Below are positions 1-11,628 of a stretch of DNA of 64,000 bases, piece after piece (positions within the stretch are counted from its first letter, which is position 1; each line of letters opens with the position of its first letter). Origin of the DNA: Erpobdella octoculata (Eukaryota; Annelida; Clitellata; Hirudinida; Erpobdellidae); the NCBI GenBank assembly GCA_963978895.1, contig OZ022238.1, positions 29,639,117 through 29,703,116 on the forward strand, given 5' to 3'. The notes beneath the pieces were generated by a model that was not told the DNA's origin, ran no database searches, and saw only the letters and a list, made by a program, of their open reading frames with translations. The translations under genes and the position numbers were made by a program.

Positions 1-299
1 AATAAATTATTTTTTTTAATGTTAATAAATTTATAAAACCTAATCGATTAATTAATCAAATTACTGTTTGAAACAGCAATTTTTTGAAATAAGCAACCGA
101 AATCATTAACGATAATGCTTTTCGGCTAGTCATTTGGCCGCGCATTTCGCCATATTATAGGGTTTTTCTCGGTTGTTAAACGAAGTAGATTTGTTTTGAT
201 GCTGAAGTTTCGAAAACTTTATAAGGTCAGTTGTTCAATAGAGTAATTTTTGTTTAAGTTTTATTGTTATAAATAGCTGTGATTTAAAAAACGTAGAAT

Positions 300-436
300 C
301 TATTGACAGTGCGCGCACTGTAAAATAACGCGATTGGCTATTGACAGTGAGCGGTTAAGCACTGCTAATAGGCATTCGTTATTAACAGTGAGCGCACTAT
401 ATTATAGCACAAAAGGCTATTTACAGTGCGCGGCAG
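300..436. repeat. Four degenerate palindromic repeats around CAGTGCGCGCACTG
   Basis: A short motif of the form TTGACAGTGxGCG recurs at about 304, 350, 387 and 423. The first copy contains the perfect palindrome CAGTGCGCGCACTG. Units are spaced about 36-48 bases apart in otherwise AT-rich DNA. It may be the end of a non-autonomous transposon; no partner end was found. Confidence 0.45.
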
Positions 437-746
437 CAATACAAATAATTTTAAAAACAAATTATATGATTTATTTATCTCAATAGAAAATAAATATTCA
501 CTTTCATCACATATTATTTCTATCGTCAAATAACTGGCAAATTCAACATTGTGAAATATTCTATTTTTTTAAGTGGGTCCCCAGCAGGTTGAAGGGGCTT
601 TTTCAACATGTTTAAAAAAAACATCGGGAACGATATATGGTGATTACGTTCGGTACCAGCTAATGCCTCGGCGGTTCGTCCAGGTTGCAATCGTTAAAAT
701 TGTTACTGTGCCGGCGGCAGTCCCGTATGTCTTGTCTACTTGAAAA

Positions 747-935
747 AATCAAAGCAAAGTGAAAAATCTTTAGAATATATGTACATCTATATAAAAATCA
801 AAACATTTGCCAAAAACCTTTAGAAAATACCTACTGACAAAAATCAAAGTAAATTACAAAATCATTAGAATATATGTACATCTATAAAAAAAATCAAAAC
901 ATATGTTTAAAACCTTTAGAAAATATATACATCTT
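747..935. repeat. Two-copy tandem repeat, period about 95 bp
   Basis: Two adjacent units share 'ttagaatatatgtacatcta' followed by an A-rich stretch, 'atcaaaaca' and 'acctttagaaaat'. The copies begin at about 747 and 842. No coding potential is seen. The rest of 1-1300 is AT-rich DNA in which I see no gene. Confidence 0.5.
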
Positions 936-1305
936 TATTAATTAATAGAGGAATAAATCGTTTTGGCAAAACCGACGGGACAACAGCACTTTTACCACTT
1001 ATTGCCCCGGCTGCCGGCTGGGTAATAGTTATAACTTTAAGGGTTCCGCGTTATTATTCAATGAATTGATTCGTCAGTGTTTTAAAAATTCAATCAAATA
1101 TAATTTATTATTAGTTAATTTTCAATTTGTTTTATTGCATCAATTATTTTTGTGTATACTAGTAAATAGTATTAGTATAATGTATAGTATAGTAGTATAG
1201 TCAATTAGTGGTTTAAGTTAATAGTTAACAGGGCTTAGCTATCTTGTCTTATCTTGCATTGGAAATATATTATAACCACAGAATTAACTATTTTTTATTT
1301 TTCAG

Positions 1306-2280
1306 TTTATTATTCATATTACAAAATTGGATATTGATGAAAATAAGTCAGAACTCTCTGAAGAAATTATTCAAAAAAACCTAAAGAAGAGAGAAGCTTC
1401 TTTAATGATAGACAAAAAGAAGAAAATAGAAAAAAGTGAAGAAAAATTTGCTTGTATGATTATTTAGATTTGTTATTCTAATTTGTATAATTTAATTCTT
1501 GGAATAAATGTCAGTAGTCTATTTTTGGATATCACATTAATACTTTTTTTTTAATAAAATTGATTAGGTTTTTTTTATTAATATTGAGTTAATATTTTCC
1601 CCATTGTGAAAAAAGTTAAAAAGGATATCGAGATACTTGATATATTTGGCAAAAAGCTATCTTTAGAAAAACTTTTTTTTTAATTCTTATGATATTCATT
1701 TTATCAAGGATGACAACATATCAGAAAAATCAGATCTCTTATTTTTAAATCCTGACAGTGAGGTAGAACTTACCTTTCTTTAAAATAACTCAATTGAATG
1801 TTCAATAGTCATAATTCATGATAATGTTAATAGGATGATGAAAAATCAGAAGAAAATGAAGTATTTACAGTACATCATCATGATAACAAGGTGAAATCAC
1901 TTTAGTATAGCATTTATAATGGCTTTTTATAAGTTTATTTATTCATGTATATTTTATGGCCAGAATGCAATTGATAAATAAATAATGTTATGAAGTTTTC
2001 AACTGCATCAAATGTTTAGTTATTTTTGTGCAAAATCTTTTTCAATGCAAAACACATTAATATTACAACAATAAGCAAAAATTGAGGTTCAAGTGTAAGC
2101 TTTTGTGTATAATGCTTTAATTCATTTTTTCAGAAAACACAAAATCATCTTAAAAGAAAGAAAATTGCAAAGAATATGGTTAACTCAAGCGAAGCTGCAG
2201 TAATTAATTCTCTACAGTCAAATGCTATTTTGTTTAAGGATATCATAAATGACATTTATAGCACATCTACATGCCTATAA
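1306..2280 (+). CDS. 3' exons of an unrecognised acidic/lysine-rich protein
   Basis: Several short open blocks are bounded by plausible splice sites. The best are 1709-1762 (AAG/exon/GTAGAA), 1834-1890 (TAG/exon/GTGAAA) and 2134-2280 (TTTTCAG/exon, ending in TAA). All three are in phase 0, so they join into one frame. The first gives an acidic stretch ending NPDSE, the second starts DDEKSEENE, and the last starts KTQNHLKRKK and ends STSTCL. An upstream block at 1306-1450, preceded by TTTTTCAG, encodes a charged helix (SELSEEIIQKNLKKREASL), but its phase does not join directly, so an exon may be missing. I recognise no domain. The phase agreement argues for a real gene or a relic of one; 5' exons would lie upstream of the window. 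Confidence 0.4.
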
Positions 2281-3235
2281 CCTTTTCTTATAAATGAATG
2301 TATATTCATCGTATATAATTTTAGTTTTGTACACTTTTTAAGCTTCACATATAACGTTTTGTATATTTGTAAAGCTTAGTGTGAAGCTGTTTTTATCCAT
2401 TTTTATAAGCTTCTTGTTTTTTTTGTACGTTTTTTTAGCTTAGTCTGAGTGTGTAAGCCTTTTGAAAAGTTAGTTTCAGCTTCCTTTTTAGTGTGTAAGC
2501 TTTGTGTTAAGCTTCATGTGTTGCTTTTGAGCATTTTGTTTCAACTCACCATGAAAGCTTTTGTACATTTTTTAAAACTAATTTGATTTAAATATTGCTG
2601 ACTTATTTCACTGGCAAAAAGTTTTTGAACTAAGTCTTTATAATTTATGCTCTTTCTCAATTCAAAAATTATTGATGATAATATTTAATTATCTTCAGAA
2701 ATTTTATCAATCACAAATTGCTTCATTCTTTGAATACTAGTTCTATGATTTGAGGAGTAGCATCGTCAAAAGATAAAGCTGCAATTAAATTGTCTAAGAC
2801 ACTTTATAATCATCTAATTTTATTAATTTCAAATCACTTATCAATCAAATCCTGTTGATTAGTAATTCAATCATTAAATTTTCTTCATTTATTTTCAATT
2901 TGTTTTCATAGTATTTTATTTAATTACCTCATCATCATAGTCACAATCTTAGCTGACTTAGCTTTAGCTTTGTTTTCTATCACTCAATAGTTTTAAATTG
3001 TTTTAAAATTAGCCATTTAATTTTTTATTAATTATTGAATTGCTTGAAAAATTAAAATTCTGAATCTAGAATAGGTGCAGACAAAACATTTTATTGAACA
3101 GTTGATGCAATAAAGTTTTAGAATCCAAAAGGTTAATAGAGTGACATCTTTACCTGGTGCACATTTCATAAAATAAAAAACGGGTTTTTAAAAAATTCGA
3201 AACCCGAACTAAATCATTTAAAACTTATGAATCTA
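2281..3235. other. AT-rich intergenic DNA, nothing recognised
   Basis: Very AT-rich sequence after the putative stop codon at 2280. It has recurrent 'aagctt' words and no open reading frame worth reporting. A fragment 'aaacccgaact' near 3200 resembles the repeated 'cgaaaccc' words at 33590-33700. Confidence 0.5.
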
Positions 3236-3239
3236 AAAA

Positions 3240-3505
3240 GTCAACCTTGTGATTTTTCCTCCATAGTCTACACGTCGAGTCTAGCGTTTTAAACCCCCGT
3301 GGTCGATCGGGATGTTTTTGATAGTTTATATAGCGCCTTTTCCAGAGTTCAAAGGCGCTGTTCATGCCCCACGGAGAGAACGATTTTACCCACTAAGATT
3401 TCCGTTTACAAGAGGTACTAGTACTAGGCAGTGAGTGGGAGTCGAACCGTGAAGCTCTCACATTTAAGGATAACACTCTACCAACTCAGCTAACCTAGCA
3501 CCTAA
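3240..3505 (-). repeat. SINE-like element with tRNA-derived head
   Basis: On the minus strand, starting near 3500, the sequence reads like a tRNA: a box-A-like TTAGCTGAGTTGGTAGAG followed about 35 bases later by a box-B-like GGTTCGACTCC. The acceptor ends do not pair well, so a functional tRNA gene is unlikely. About 160 bases of non-tRNA body follow (to about 3240). This is the usual layout of a tRNA-derived SINE; no poly-A or target duplication was identified. Confidence 0.5.
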
Positions 3506-3632
3506 AAAACATTTTATGCAATAATAAGTTAATTTCAATTGTGTTTAATTAGTTGCAATTAAAAAATCACAAATCCATGTTATTAAAACAACCATATTTA
3601 AAATATATTTGGGTCGGATCGTGTAGTGTCAT

Positions 3633-3767
3633 CAGTGGCGTAGCGAGAGTATCTGGCGCCCGGGGGCAAGGTATAAAAATTGTTGTCTTTTCTTTTGCTT
3701 TTTTGCGCCCCAAAGCCTGGCGCCCGGGAGCAGATGCCCCTCCCTGCCTCCCTTCGCCACGCCACTG
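3633..3767. mobile_element. hAT-type MITE, 135 bp
   Basis: The left end reads CAGTGGCGTAGCGAGAG and the right end, reverse-complemented, reads CAGTGGCGTGGCGAAGG, giving clear terminal inverted repeats. The element is flanked by a perfect 8-bp direct repeat AGTGTCAT (3625-3632 and 3768-3775), as expected for hAT insertion. Its GC-rich body contrasts with the AT-rich surroundings. The small open frames across it are not coding. Confidence 0.88.
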
Positions 3768-3775
3768 AGTGTCAT

Positions 3776-5170
3776 TATGTTGAGAAAGTGTGCAGTTTGG
3801 CAAAATATAACAACTCTGATCTCATACCCATGTATTTCTCCAAAAACAAACAAGTTAGCCATAAAATCCAGGTTTTTTCACAAATTCCTTATTACATTTA
3901 TTATGATTCGGCGATTTTTCATTAAATGCAGAACTTTTTTAGTGAAAGTTTTTTATAAATTTATTTATTAATTTAATAACGTTTGAATTATTGCTTTTTC
4001 AAAACTTAGATAATTTTTTTTAATTAAAAAGTAAAACAAAAATTTCAGAAAATTTTAAAAAAATAATATATATTAAAATTTTCAGCTTAATTGGATAACG
4101 GAAAGTTAGTTAAATTTCACTTTTAAGTTTTGCATACAAGCAAGCAAGGCCGGCCATGAAGTTTATATAGAAAAAATTTAAAAATTGGTACTGTTTAGAT
4201 GAAATTTTTGTAAATTGTAAATCTTAAAATTTAAAAGCCATGAACCAGAACACGGTTTTTAGATAATCGTAAACGGGAACATAAGCATTTCTTAGTCATA
4301 TAAGTGAAACTAAGAACTTTTATAAAGTCAAATGCATTTTTCCATCAAATATTTAAAATATGACAACCAGCAGACAAAACACAGAATTCTTTAAAAATTA
4401 TTATAAAAAAGTAAAGCGGATTTTAAGCATCGTAAACATCGTGCTTTAAATTGTTTGAACCATTATAATAATGATTATTTTATTTACAGTAGCATTTGTT
4501 TTTCATGTAGGTACTACTGATCAATGAAGCAAAACAATTATGTAAATTTGTAATTTTTCAAAATAGCAATTATAGCAGAAAACTACAATTCAAATTATTG
4601 GATTTACGGAACCATTTTAGCCATTTCATTTTACTATCAAATTACTGGAATATAACGATTGTATTCAAATTTTTTTTAAATATTCATTTAATATACATAA
4701 TAAAGTTTTAGTTAATCTTTTAAAATAATTAATTTTGTATATTTTAGTGTTTTAGTATAGGCGTAAACGCTTTTTGCAGTTTCGAGATTAAGGTCGGCAC
4801 AGAAGTAACATCAAACTACTCGAAAATTTTAACAATTTTTTTTCTTCGAAAATAATAGCTGAAATAACTAATAATAACTTAGATATTGTTATAATAGTGA
4901 ATAATAAGATTTTGTACAGAAGATTTTCACTTATTATTGCGGCAATTCTTCACAAAACTGAGATTAAAGTGAGCGATTCCACAAGTCCGCGTGTTTATTT
5001 ATAACAAAAACTTGTTTAAATATATAATAATAAAAACGCAAATTTAAAAATTGAATTACTTTGTTTGATATTGTTTGCAAACATTTATTTTTTATTTTTT
5101 TCAACATACCAATTTGTTTATTATAAACAAACTCAAACGGTTCCTAAAATCCAATTGAAACTACAGTGTT
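3776..5170. other. AT-rich DNA, nothing recognised
   Basis: About 1.4 kb of AT-rich sequence without convincing coding, RNA or repeat structure. Short frames here have no domain signature. Confidence 0.5.
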
Positions 5171-5171
5171 C

Positions 5172-5172
5172 T

Positions 5173-5222
<50 letters not shown>

Positions 5223-5234
5223 TAATAATAATAA

Positions 5235-5266
<32 letters not shown>

Positions 5267-5292
5267 ATAATAATAATAATAATAAAAGCAAG
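5172..5292. repeat. (AAT)n microsatellite
   Basis: About 120 bases of trinucleotide AAT/ATA repeats with a few G and A interruptions. Translated, it gives runs of Asn, which are not a protein. Confidence 0.95.
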
Positions 5293-5350
5293 TATTATGA
5301 TAATAAATGATTAAATTAAGTCGAAATTACATAAAATATTTAAATAAATA

Positions 5351-6478
5351 AAATCAAGAATATCTCCGCTTTTGTCGAACAGTGATGTTCTCGTTTGAAA
5401 GTAAATGGAGGAAGGAACTGGATGAGTACGAACAATTGTCATCAATCGGACATTCTTCTTCGACACAGGTGCGCGCGGTATCATCAGGACTAACAGGTTT
5501 ATCCAAGTCATCAACAACGGTCGTGAAAGAACAAGGACTTTCTGTGAGGATATTTTCTAAAGTATCTTTAGATGGCGGATCTTGTGTTGTATCGAAATAT
5601 TGCGAAAAAGAGCATGCGTCCAAAACGTCAGGACTGTTTGTTTTATACATATCACACTTATGATTAAGCTGAAACTCATCAGGTGAATCAGTCTCAAGAG
5701 AATTATCAAGTGAATGAAACAGATCAACAGAGCAGCAGTTACCGATGTCATGGAATTCATTAACATTGGAAACATCAAGAGTCGCGTTAGAAAAGGTATC
5801 GAGAAGATGACCATTTGAAAGATCAACAGGACACATGCTATTTCCGTTAATCGAAGTGTCAACATTGTCAGAGGCAGTCAAAACATTGTTACTCTTTTCA
5901 AAATTCGGTCGTGAAGCAATGTCCTCAGTGAATCCAAATAATCTAAGAGTTGGAGAAAACTTTTCAAATTGTTTATTAATTGAAGGGCAGAGCTTCTGAA
6001 TATAAAGAGCTTCTTTTATTTTAAGTCGAAGAGGATCGTATTCTTTAACAACAATATTCGAATTAGCAACGAGAACTTCACGTGTGAGTTTTCGATGATG
6101 TATTGTTTCAAAATGCTGTCGAATACTGCCGGATTGCAGATGCATTGTTAACCTACGAGACAGTTTAGTTCTGGTATAACCAATATATTGTTCCACCTTA
6201 CTGTGTGGCAAAGGACATTTAAATTGGTAGACCAAGTTGGTTTGCTGTAGGATATCCTCATTTTTCCGAGTTCTATTGTTGGTAATTACAAGGTTAAAAA
6301 GTTTGAGGTTTTTATAGTAAATATATAACTTCAACACGTGTGTAGAGGATTCTTTGGTAACCATCTTGGTAACAAAACTATTGATAGCGTTGTCGACAAC
6401 GGTATTAGAGTAGTTATTGTTGATAAGAACTTTTTTAATCCTTTCGACTTCGATGTTGAACTCCATCCAATTCTCAGA
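5351..6478 (-). pseudogene. 5'-truncated Penelope-like element: GIY-YIG endonuclease and C-terminal tail
   Basis: The minus-strand frame runs out of the (TA)n tract at 6479 into [16 protein letters not shown] and then the PLE linker ([18 protein letters not shown]). The GIY-YIG endonuclease core follows: [16 protein letters not shown], then an H..H segment ([12 protein letters not shown]) and [15 protein letters not shown]. About 190 further residues, rich in Asp, Ser and Asn, end at a stop at 5354. The reverse transcriptase half is absent. The junction with pure TA repeat marks the 5' truncation. PLE endonucleases nick target DNA for target-primed reverse transcription. This copy cannot be autonomous, but the endonuclease frame is uninterrupted. 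Confidence 0.85.
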
Positions 6479-6674
<196 letters not shown>

Positions 6675-7037
6675 CACTGTTGTAATTCTGAATTGAACCA
6701 CCATTTCAGGGATGGAGCAAATGAGTCCAATACGGAAATAAAAAAATTGACTTTTATTTCGTTTTTAATATCTTCTGGCAAACTTGAAGTAAGTGCATAC
6801 GATGTTTTAGTAAAAAAAAACTAAATCAATAGCAAAATCTTGCGATGCTGATGGTTTAGACATTTTTCTTATGTCACGGCAACCCATAGGCGATATTTCT
6901 AGCTTTTCAAAACTATTTGAAACATCAGCATATATCTTCTCAAAATCTTCAGCTGTTTTCATGCGTTTAACAGCTTTCACCAATGTTTCAACGACATTGG
7001 CAGCAGTCAAGTCAATAACACTGGCTTGCATTGCAGT
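6675..7037 (-). pseudogene. Unrecognised reading frame broken by a homopolymer frameshift
   Basis: On the minus strand a frame starts at 7031 (MQASVIDLTAANVVETLVKA) and runs to ...[10 protein letters not shown] at a run of nine T. Reading on in another frame continues [18 protein letters not shown] and then [25 protein letters not shown] up to the TA tract. A one-base change in the run would join them into about 120 residues. It is leucine/lysine rich and probably helical. No family is recognised; it may be the unconserved part of a mobile element. Confidence 0.4.
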
Positions 7038-7672
7038 GCCTCATCGGACACAGCATTAGATAAAAAATAATAACTGCATTAAAAATGCAGTCCAAACACA
7101 AATTTTAAAGTTTTCACTGTTAACAGTAAACCCGAAGTCTGCATCATTTAGATGTTGAGTAAACTAATGATGGCCAAAAGATGTGAACTATTCTCAAATT
7201 TACACATCTAGTTAACCATCTTGTTGAGGATAGTGTTGTTTTATGACTTTTTAAAACCGCCTTACTTTTCTTATTCTTTTCGTGGATATATTTTCAGCTA
7301 GACTAGCACACATCAGACTTAAACACGGGAGCAATTTTTTTTATACCAACACCGATTAACCCAATGAGATTCAGGTAACCCCTAGTAAAAAAGGCTTCGG
7401 ATTTTCAAAAATCCCACGGGTGGTACTTGTTGGAGCCGTGGGGAGGTCCGGACCCCTGGACCCCCCGCCCAGCGCCGCGCCTGATATCTTGATATAACTA
7501 CTGAATCCACGACCTAATAAAATAGGCCTAGACGGTACGACCAGTTAAGCCTTAGTTTTATGAAGATACTAGCGGGAACACCCGGCGTTGTCTCTCTCGC
7601 TCCCGTTTCCTTCTCCTTCTTCCTTCAATTTGGCTGCACAACTCGAGTTGCACAACTTAATTGCACAACTTA
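7038..7672. other. Non-coding DNA with a GC-rich patch
   Basis: A patch at 7420-7480 (GGACCCCTGGACCCCCCGCC) is much more GC-rich than its surroundings and looks like the end of a non-autonomous transposon, but no partner end was found. The sequence at 7488-7560 (GATATAACTACTGAATCCAC, AATAGGCCTAGAC) recurs in diverged form at 11240-11320, so both sides of the Harbinger element carry the same older repeat. Confidence 0.4.
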
Positions 7673-7794
7673 AGGCGGGCGCACACGAACAACAAAGTTG
7701 TGCAACTAAGTTGTGCAACTGAGTTTTCAGAGCAACTTTTGCGCGCACACGCTCCTCGTTGCAGTTGGTACTTGTTGTCTACTTTTAATCAAAA

Positions 7795-9822
7795 CATGGA
7801 CGTCGCGGCTGCTGCAGTTTTTGCTATGCATTGCGTAATTAAGTTAAAACGAAAAAAAAGAGTAGCAGACAAAGATCTATTTGGGTGAAACCGTGGATAA
7901 TGGAACGGTTAGATTTTATTTAATTATTGGTGCACAGAAATTTAAACGTCATTTGTTTTACACATAAACAATTGTATGCAGATCCACACACGGAGCATTT
8001 TCTAAATTGTTGCCAAAGATGCTGTTGACGGACACGGGGTCATTTCGAAATTTTATGAGGATGGACTATGAGTCATTTAAAATTCTTTTGGAGAAAGTGT
8101 CACCGCTTATAAGTCACCATGACACAGTCATGAGGAAGAGTATTCAGCCGGCTGAACGACTCGGAGTTACTTTACGTTTTCTGGCTACAGGTAATTTTAC
8201 AGTTATTATTTAACTAAACATTAACTGATAGTATCTAAAGCAATTGAACTATTACTTAAATGTTTTATAACATTTTGTAGGAGAAACCTTCACCAGTTTA
8301 AGCTATTTGTTTCGCTTGGACAAAAGAACAGTGAGTAACATTGTGTTTGAAGTATGTCAAGCGATTATATCAGCTTTACAAGATTATCTGCAGGTTAGAA
8401 CCTATAAACGATATCGATATAGGTAGTTTGTTAGAAATAACAACAACAGATATAAAATTAATTTTTTTGTATTCAATGTTCCAATTAAAAGTTTCATAAA
8501 TTACAGAAATTTGACGTTTGCAAAGGAGTTTTCGGAGCAATCATAATTCGGTAAACTGGCTGTTTACCGGTCATGACTTCTGCTTCCATATTAGTTTTTG
8601 GCTCCTCGTCCTGAGCATTCATCACCATTTCCATAATTTTTAATTTGAGATTTTTTTTGTTTTGATGTTCTTCACTTTTCTCATTTCCACTGAGACAAAG
8701 TTCCCGAAAATGTCATCATCATCGTTCTGTTGCTCATCTGATGATAATTTTTCAAAATATTTCCCCATAATTTCCAGTGTGTTTATCTCCACAGAATCTT
8801 CCATGTTTTTTCTTTTTCTTTTTTTAATGGGTGTCTCAGAATCTTCCATGCAGTAGGCAGGTTCTGGTTCATTGTTTTCAGCTATGGCTGGTTTGGCCTC
8901 CAAGTCATTTGTGGGTAGCTGGAAAAAGTTGTAAGATTTATTAGAAAACAAAAACTAAGAATAAAATTGTATGTGCTTATAGTAATCGATAGGATTGCTT
9001 TTTTAATTTCACTCTTACAATAATGTGAACATTTTTATTTATACAAGGGTTCCTAGCACCGAACAAGAATGGAAAACTGTGGCTGCTGAGTTTTGGAAGC
9101 AGTGGAATTTTCCCAACTGCATTGGGGCATTAGATGGGAAACATGTGGCAGTTGCAGCACCCTCAAACAGCGGATCACAATACTATAATTACAAACATTT
9201 TAACAGTATTGTATTGTTGGCACTTGTTGATGCCTCGTAAAAATTTCTATTTGTCGACATTGGAAATTATGGACGTGTTGCTGATGGAGGTGTGTTTAAC
9301 AGTTGCTCATTGGCAATAGTCTTAAGCAATGACATGTTAAATTTTCCTGCTGCTTGCCGACCTCCAGGATCAACCAACGTCTTACCTTATGTTATTGTTG
9401 CTGATGATGCATTTGCGTTGAAGACTTATATTATGAAGCCTTATTGCAGCAGAGGGTTGTCGCCCCAACAAAGAATCTTTAACTACAGGCTTAGTAGAGC
9501 GCGAAGGGTTGTTGAAAATGCTTTCGGTATCTTAAGCAACCGATTCAAAGTTTTTGGACGCCCCATAGCTTTAGCACCTGAAAAAGTGGATATTGTAGTT
9601 ATGGCTACGTGTTGTTTGCACAATTTTCTCCTTCGAAGTTTCACTTCTACCTCAAACTACATTGGGCCAGATGAAGTTCCTGTCTCCAACTTATTGCCTC
9701 TAACACACAAAATTGGGGCAAATCGGGTTTCCGTCGAATTGACACAAGTGCGAGACCAGTTTTGCTCCTACGTTAACAGCACAGTTGGGGCTGTGAGTTG
9801 GCAGGAAGAAATAATCAATTAA
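7795..9822 (+). pseudogene. PIF/Harbinger DDE transposase, split by introns, inactivated
   Basis: This is the transposase that would cut and paste the element. An N-terminal part (MDVAAAAVFAMHCVIKLKRK) shifts frame in an A-run near 7855 into RSIWVKPWIMER; a stop near 7920 follows. Then come exon 8007-8191 (TGSFRNFMRMDYESFKILL), exon about 8281-8391 (GETFTSLSYLFRLDKRTVSN, followed by GT), and the catalytic exon from about 9045. That exon shows the DDE landmarks: first Asp in GALDGKHV, second in [12 protein letters not shown], and the Glu in [16 protein letters not shown]. One in-frame TAA at 9238-9240 stands where the family normally has a Tyr ([14 protein letters not shown]). With the early frameshift and stops, the gene is dead. 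About 600 bases between exons 2 and 3 hold the last exon of the antisense gene. Confidence 0.88.
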
Positions 9823-10552
9823 GCAGTTTGGCATACATTTGTTTGTATGATGAAGTGTGTTGTTTGTTTTATATTGCTGTGTGTGTAGATGAAATAAAAT
9901 TTAGTAAAAACCTGAAGATTAGTGATTGTTCTCCTTCTTTCACTGTGTTTTTCTAGGAATGAAAGAGCATTAAAATAGCGCCACTTGCTTTCACTTTTTG
10001 GTCCTCCCCCAGCTCCTGATTTGCCTTTTTGATTTGCCAACCTTAGCTCTTTAAAAAACTGGGTTCTTAAATTTGCCCATTTTCTCTCCACCTCCAAAAC
10101 TGAAAAAAAATTTTTTTTACCACATTTTGGAAATGAATATTAGCATGTACTGGAATCTAGTACATGCTAAAGTCTTGTAACTAGACTATACACTATAAAT
10201 AGCTATAATAAAATAAGCACTAGTCGCAAGTGGCTAGTAGGCTAGCTAGACTATTGACTAATGGAAATTACTATTGACAATGCGACGCCAAATCTCTTTT
10301 AAAACTAAAATGTTTAAATATCCCAATACTAGTCATTGACCACGTTTAAAATTTAAAATACAATTTAAGGCAGATGCATAAAAAAATATTATTTTCACCA
10401 TTCTTCCCGAGCGAATCCGCAAATTTTTGCACAAGAACACGTTTTTTTTCACGGTTTCTATAATCCGGCGAACAAATATCGTACAAACTACTATTTTCTT
10501 CATAGTAGTTTATTAAATTTGTGATCGCTTCGCTCGTCCACTCTACTTCCAT
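8640..10552 (-). CDS. MADF-type DNA-binding protein of the Harbinger element, three exons
   Basis: Three minus-strand exons join in phase: 10552-10399, 10099-9912 and 8918-8640, all with GT-AG borders, giving 206 residues and no internal stop. Exon 1 starts [20 protein letters not shown] and, with exon 2 ([19 protein letters not shown], then [20 protein letters not shown] text), forms a MADF/Myb-SANT-like domain. Exon 3 has a basic patch (KKRKRKN) and an acidic tail ([19 protein letters not shown]) resembling a BESS-type interaction region. In Harbinger elements such a protein binds DNA and brings the transposase to the nucleus and target. Here it appears intact while the transposase is broken. 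Its last exon lies in an intron of the opposite gene. Confidence 0.8.
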
Positions 10553-10788
10553 TCAATATTTTTTATAAACAAAAGTGATCAACCAATCACAGTGCAATGT
10601 GTGTCTCGAAGTTTTCAAACGAATTTGAAAACTAAACCAGTTGGGCAACTGAGTTGACAACTTGAAAAGTTGTCCAACTCGAGGTGCGCACACGAGCAAT
10701 TTGGCTGCACAACTCGAGTTGCACAACTTAGTTGCACAACTTTGTTGTTCGTGTGCGCCCGCCTTTAGTTGTTCGTGTGCGCCCGCCT

Positions 10789-11160
10789 TTAGTTTTCAAA
10801 TTCGTTTGAAAACTTTGGACAACTTTTAGTCACCCGTCTTTCTGTAATTAGTTAAATAGTTCTTTTATTAAAAAAAATATAAAAATAGAATGAACCAGCA
10901 AATCTGTTATGAATTTGATTAATTTTAATAAAATTTTAGTAATTCGCACAAAGTTTTATGACTTGATTATCGAATAAAATACAAAACCTGCGGGAAAAAA
11001 TTGTGACGGAATTTGATTTAATGTAATAAATTAATTTATTAGAGAATTTCAATGAAAAATACCAACTGTTGCTCTAAGCGTGTGCGTGCAAAGGTTGCTC
11101 AAGAAATTTAGTTGTGCAACTAAATTGCTCAAATTTGTTGTTCGTGTGCGCACACCTTAA
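10789..11160. mobile_element. Harbinger-related non-autonomous relic
   Basis: The right border at about 11155 (GTTGTTCGTGTGCGCACACC followed by TTA) is a diverged version of the neighbouring Harbinger terminus. Internal words AGTTGTGCAACT and TTTTCAAATTCGTTTGAAAA also recur. It is probably an older related element or the flank of one; its left end is unclear. Confidence 0.45.
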
Positions 11161-11628
11161 CACTATTGTTGTTCGTTACATCAATTAATTCATTATCATG
11201 ATGTAACCAGTAATAACACAATATAGTAGGCCAAGGATATTTTGATATAACAACTGGATCCACAACCTACTCTAGTAGGCCTAGACAAATCAGCCAATTA
11301 CGTCATAGTTACATCAAGATTTTTAGATGTATGATATAACTACTGATGCTTTTGTAGGTCGTTACATCAATTTCCTTGAGTAGGCCTATATAGCTATTTT
11401 TTATTAGGTTGTGTATCCAGATGTTATATGAAGATATCCATGAGTATGTTGAACATAATGTTGAATTTTAAACAATCGAGTAAATATTCTGAGCTTAAGA
11501 ATGTGGAAGTAACAGCTGCTTCTTGACACTTTCATTCTGGAAATTCCGACTTTTCAGTTGCTGCATTACCGTTAGGTATAAATTAAGTGATGTTCCGAAG
11601 CGTTTTTTGTAAGTGTAAGAGTGATGAA

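Larger units (their letters stand above)
7673..10764 (+). mobile_element. PIF/Harbinger DNA transposon
   Basis: The left end AGGCGGGCGCACACGAACAA matches the reverse complement of the right end. The target duplication is TTA on both sides (7670-7672 and 10765-10767), as expected for PIF/Harbinger. Subterminal regions repeat the word AGTTGTGCAACT many times in both orientations. The right end is partly duplicated: a second copy of the last 24 bases ends at 10788, again followed by TTA. Inside are a DDE transposase gene on the plus strand and a MADF-type gene on the minus strand, the two-gene organisation typical of this superfamily. Confidence 0.92.

Noticed and set aside
3420..3500. tRNA gene on the minus strand
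   Set aside because: Box-like sequences are present, but acceptor and anticodon stems are poor and a SINE-like body follows.
5065..5310. Asn-rich frame
   Set aside because: It is the (AAT)n microsatellite.
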